Below, piece after piece: positions 8,038 to 8,783 of a stretch of DNA of 8,783 bases. The notes under the pieces are model-generated. The model was not told the origin of the DNA and did not search any database. It saw only the letters and a list, made by a program, of their open reading frames with translations. Each line of letters opens with the position of its first letter. Position 1 is the first letter of the stretch. This DNA comes from Thermococci archaeon. Its GTDB lineage: Archaea > Methanobacteriota_B > Thermococci > Thermococcales > Thermococcaceae. The stretch is from contig QMUE01000038.1 in the NCBI GenBank assembly GCA_003663535.1, positions 1 through 8,783 on the forward strand, written 5' to 3'. Made by a program: the position numbers and the translations under genes.

Positions 8038-8783
8038 AACCATTTTGGCTTTAATCCTGCCCACATTCTCATTTTTTCATAGGCAATAATTCTTGGTATA
8101 TTGGGCTTTTCAATCGGACCTGGATTTTTCATGTAGAATGCGTTTACTTCGTAAATAGTGCCGAATTCCTTTTTGTCAACAGCAATTTTTCCTAATCTAA
8201 CTAGATCCACTAAGAGGCCTGCTAGGGCGGGGCTGTCATTGATTCTTCCGTTTATTATAAGTTCGTCAATGGCTCCGTTGAAACTCACATACTCTATATG
8301 CATTGCTATGAACTTCTTATCCCCTAGTGGTTCCAAAAAGCCGGTGGGCTTAATGTAGTGAGGAGCATCATATCCAAGAAGCTCCTTAACAATACTTGAT
8401 TTAGTGAACTCCTTACTCTTGTTTCTCTCTTTGTCTGTGAGAGCTAAGAAATCTGCGTTCCCTCCAATATTGAATTGGGCGATATCTTTGACATATCTAT
8501 TTCTCTGAGCTAAGTGCGATAAAATATCTGCTGTTAATGGGGTTGCTCCAGTTGCTCCATCGTCCCCAAATATGACCAGATTATTTTCTTTAGCGAGTTC
8601 TACAAAAGCGGGGTCATTTGCTATTAATGTTGGGATTGCATTTACGAAGGCTGCACCTCCAACCTCCTTTGCATAGAGGGCTGCAGCGTATGCATACACT
8701 TGAGTGGCTGTCAGTCTTTCTCTATTATTGTCTTCGATTGCTTTTATTAGTTCCTCTTTGTTTCCAAATGGAGTAAATGCTTC
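8034..8783 (-). CDS. ino1: Inositol-1-phosphate synthase, C-terminal part (5' end cut by window edge)
   Basis: The frame is open from the right edge to TAA (complement of 8034-8036), giving 249 C-terminal residues. An archaeal enzyme is about 370-390 residues, so the N-terminal NAD-binding portion is missing from the window. The GTG at 8699 is an internal Val codon, since the frame continues upstream with recognisable sequence (EAFTPFGNKEEL). Family motifs are GDDGATGATPLTADIL (visible residues 73-88), FNIGGNADFLAL (104-115), KSKEFTKSS, and the C-terminal block EVNAFYMKNPGP with tail AGLKPKWF. The enzyme converts D-glucose 6-phosphate to L-myo-inositol 1-phosphate using NAD. In hyperthermophilic archaea this feeds inositol phospholipids and the solute di-myo-inositol phosphate, which accumulates under heat stress. 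It is transcribed towards alaX and shares 4 bases with it. Promoter and any partner genes lie off the right edge. Confidence 0.93.
   Translation of the reverse strand, partial: EAFTPFGNKEELIKAIEDNNRERLTATQVYAYAAALYAKEVGGAAFVNAIPTLIANDPAFVELAKENNLVIFGDDGATGATPLTADILSHLAQRNRYVKDIAQFNIGGNADFLALTDKERNKSKEFTKSSIVKELLGYDAPHYIKPTGFLEPLGDKKFIAMHIEYVSFNGAIDELIINGRINDSPALAGLLVDLVRLGKIAVDKKEFGTIYEVNAFYMKNPGPIEKPNIPRIIAYEKMRMWAGLKPKWF

Noticed and set aside
8158..8358. 66-codon open frame on the + strand inside ino1
   Set aside because: It lies fully antisense to a strongly conserved coding sequence, with no recognisable protein family, and reads as a shadow frame.
1..8783. CRISPR array, tRNA/rRNA genes, toxin-antitoxin or defence system
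   Set aside because: I saw no spaced direct repeats, no tRNA-like T-loop or CCA-end patterns outside coding sequence, and no unassigned gene that could encode such a system. Coding density is nearly complete.

Overview
The window looks like chromosomal DNA from a hyperthermophilic euryarchaeon of the order Thermococcales (Pyrococcus/Thermococcus group). The main evidence is an A1Ao-type ATP synthase gene block in the archaeal order E-C-F-A-B-D, with protein sequences strongly resembling the Pyrococcus proteins as I recall them. Other support comes from an intein in the catalytic A subunit, GGTGA-type ribosome binding sites 5-6 nt before most starts, AT-rich DNA with many AGA/AGG and ATA codons, and a neighbouring archaeal-type inositol-phosphate synthase. 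I cannot name the species from the sequence alone.

Layout. Positions 1-6761 (+) hold the 3' part of the ATP synthase operon: the end of atpE, then atpC, atpF, atpA, atpB and atpD. Genes E to B overlap or lie within a few bases of one another; only atpB-atpD has a real gap (29 nt). These genes encode peripheral stalk (E), central stalk (C, F, D) and catalytic head (A, B) parts of the membrane-bound rotary ATP synthase. The membrane subunits (I, K) and H would be expected upstream of the window. atpA is interrupted in frame at 2361-3647 by a 429-residue intein inserted inside the Walker A loop, between Lys and Thr of GPFGSGK/T. The intein carries all splicing motifs and a two-motif LAGLIDADG homing endonuclease domain. 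It must be spliced out for the A subunit to bind nucleotide.

After a 46-nt T-rich spacer comes alaX (6808-8037, +), a long-form trans-acting alanyl-tRNA editing protein (AlaX-L) that clears Ser/Gly mischarged onto tRNA-Ala. On the opposite strand, running off the right edge, is the C-terminal two thirds or so of inositol-1-phosphate synthase (8034-8783, -). Its product feeds archaeal inositol phospholipids and the thermoprotectant di-myo-inositol phosphate. alaX and this gene converge and share the palindromic TTAA that holds both stop codons.

I see no undescribed system here. The region is a well-conserved housekeeping locus whose one mobile component is the intein. The most informative observations are that intein's integrity and its distinct Lys/Glu codon usage, the use of upstream stop codons as part of the next gene's ribosome binding site, and the zero-spacer convergent gene end. 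There are no rRNA or tRNA genes, CRISPR arrays or insertion sequences that I can recognise, and no gene-free stretch above 50 bases.
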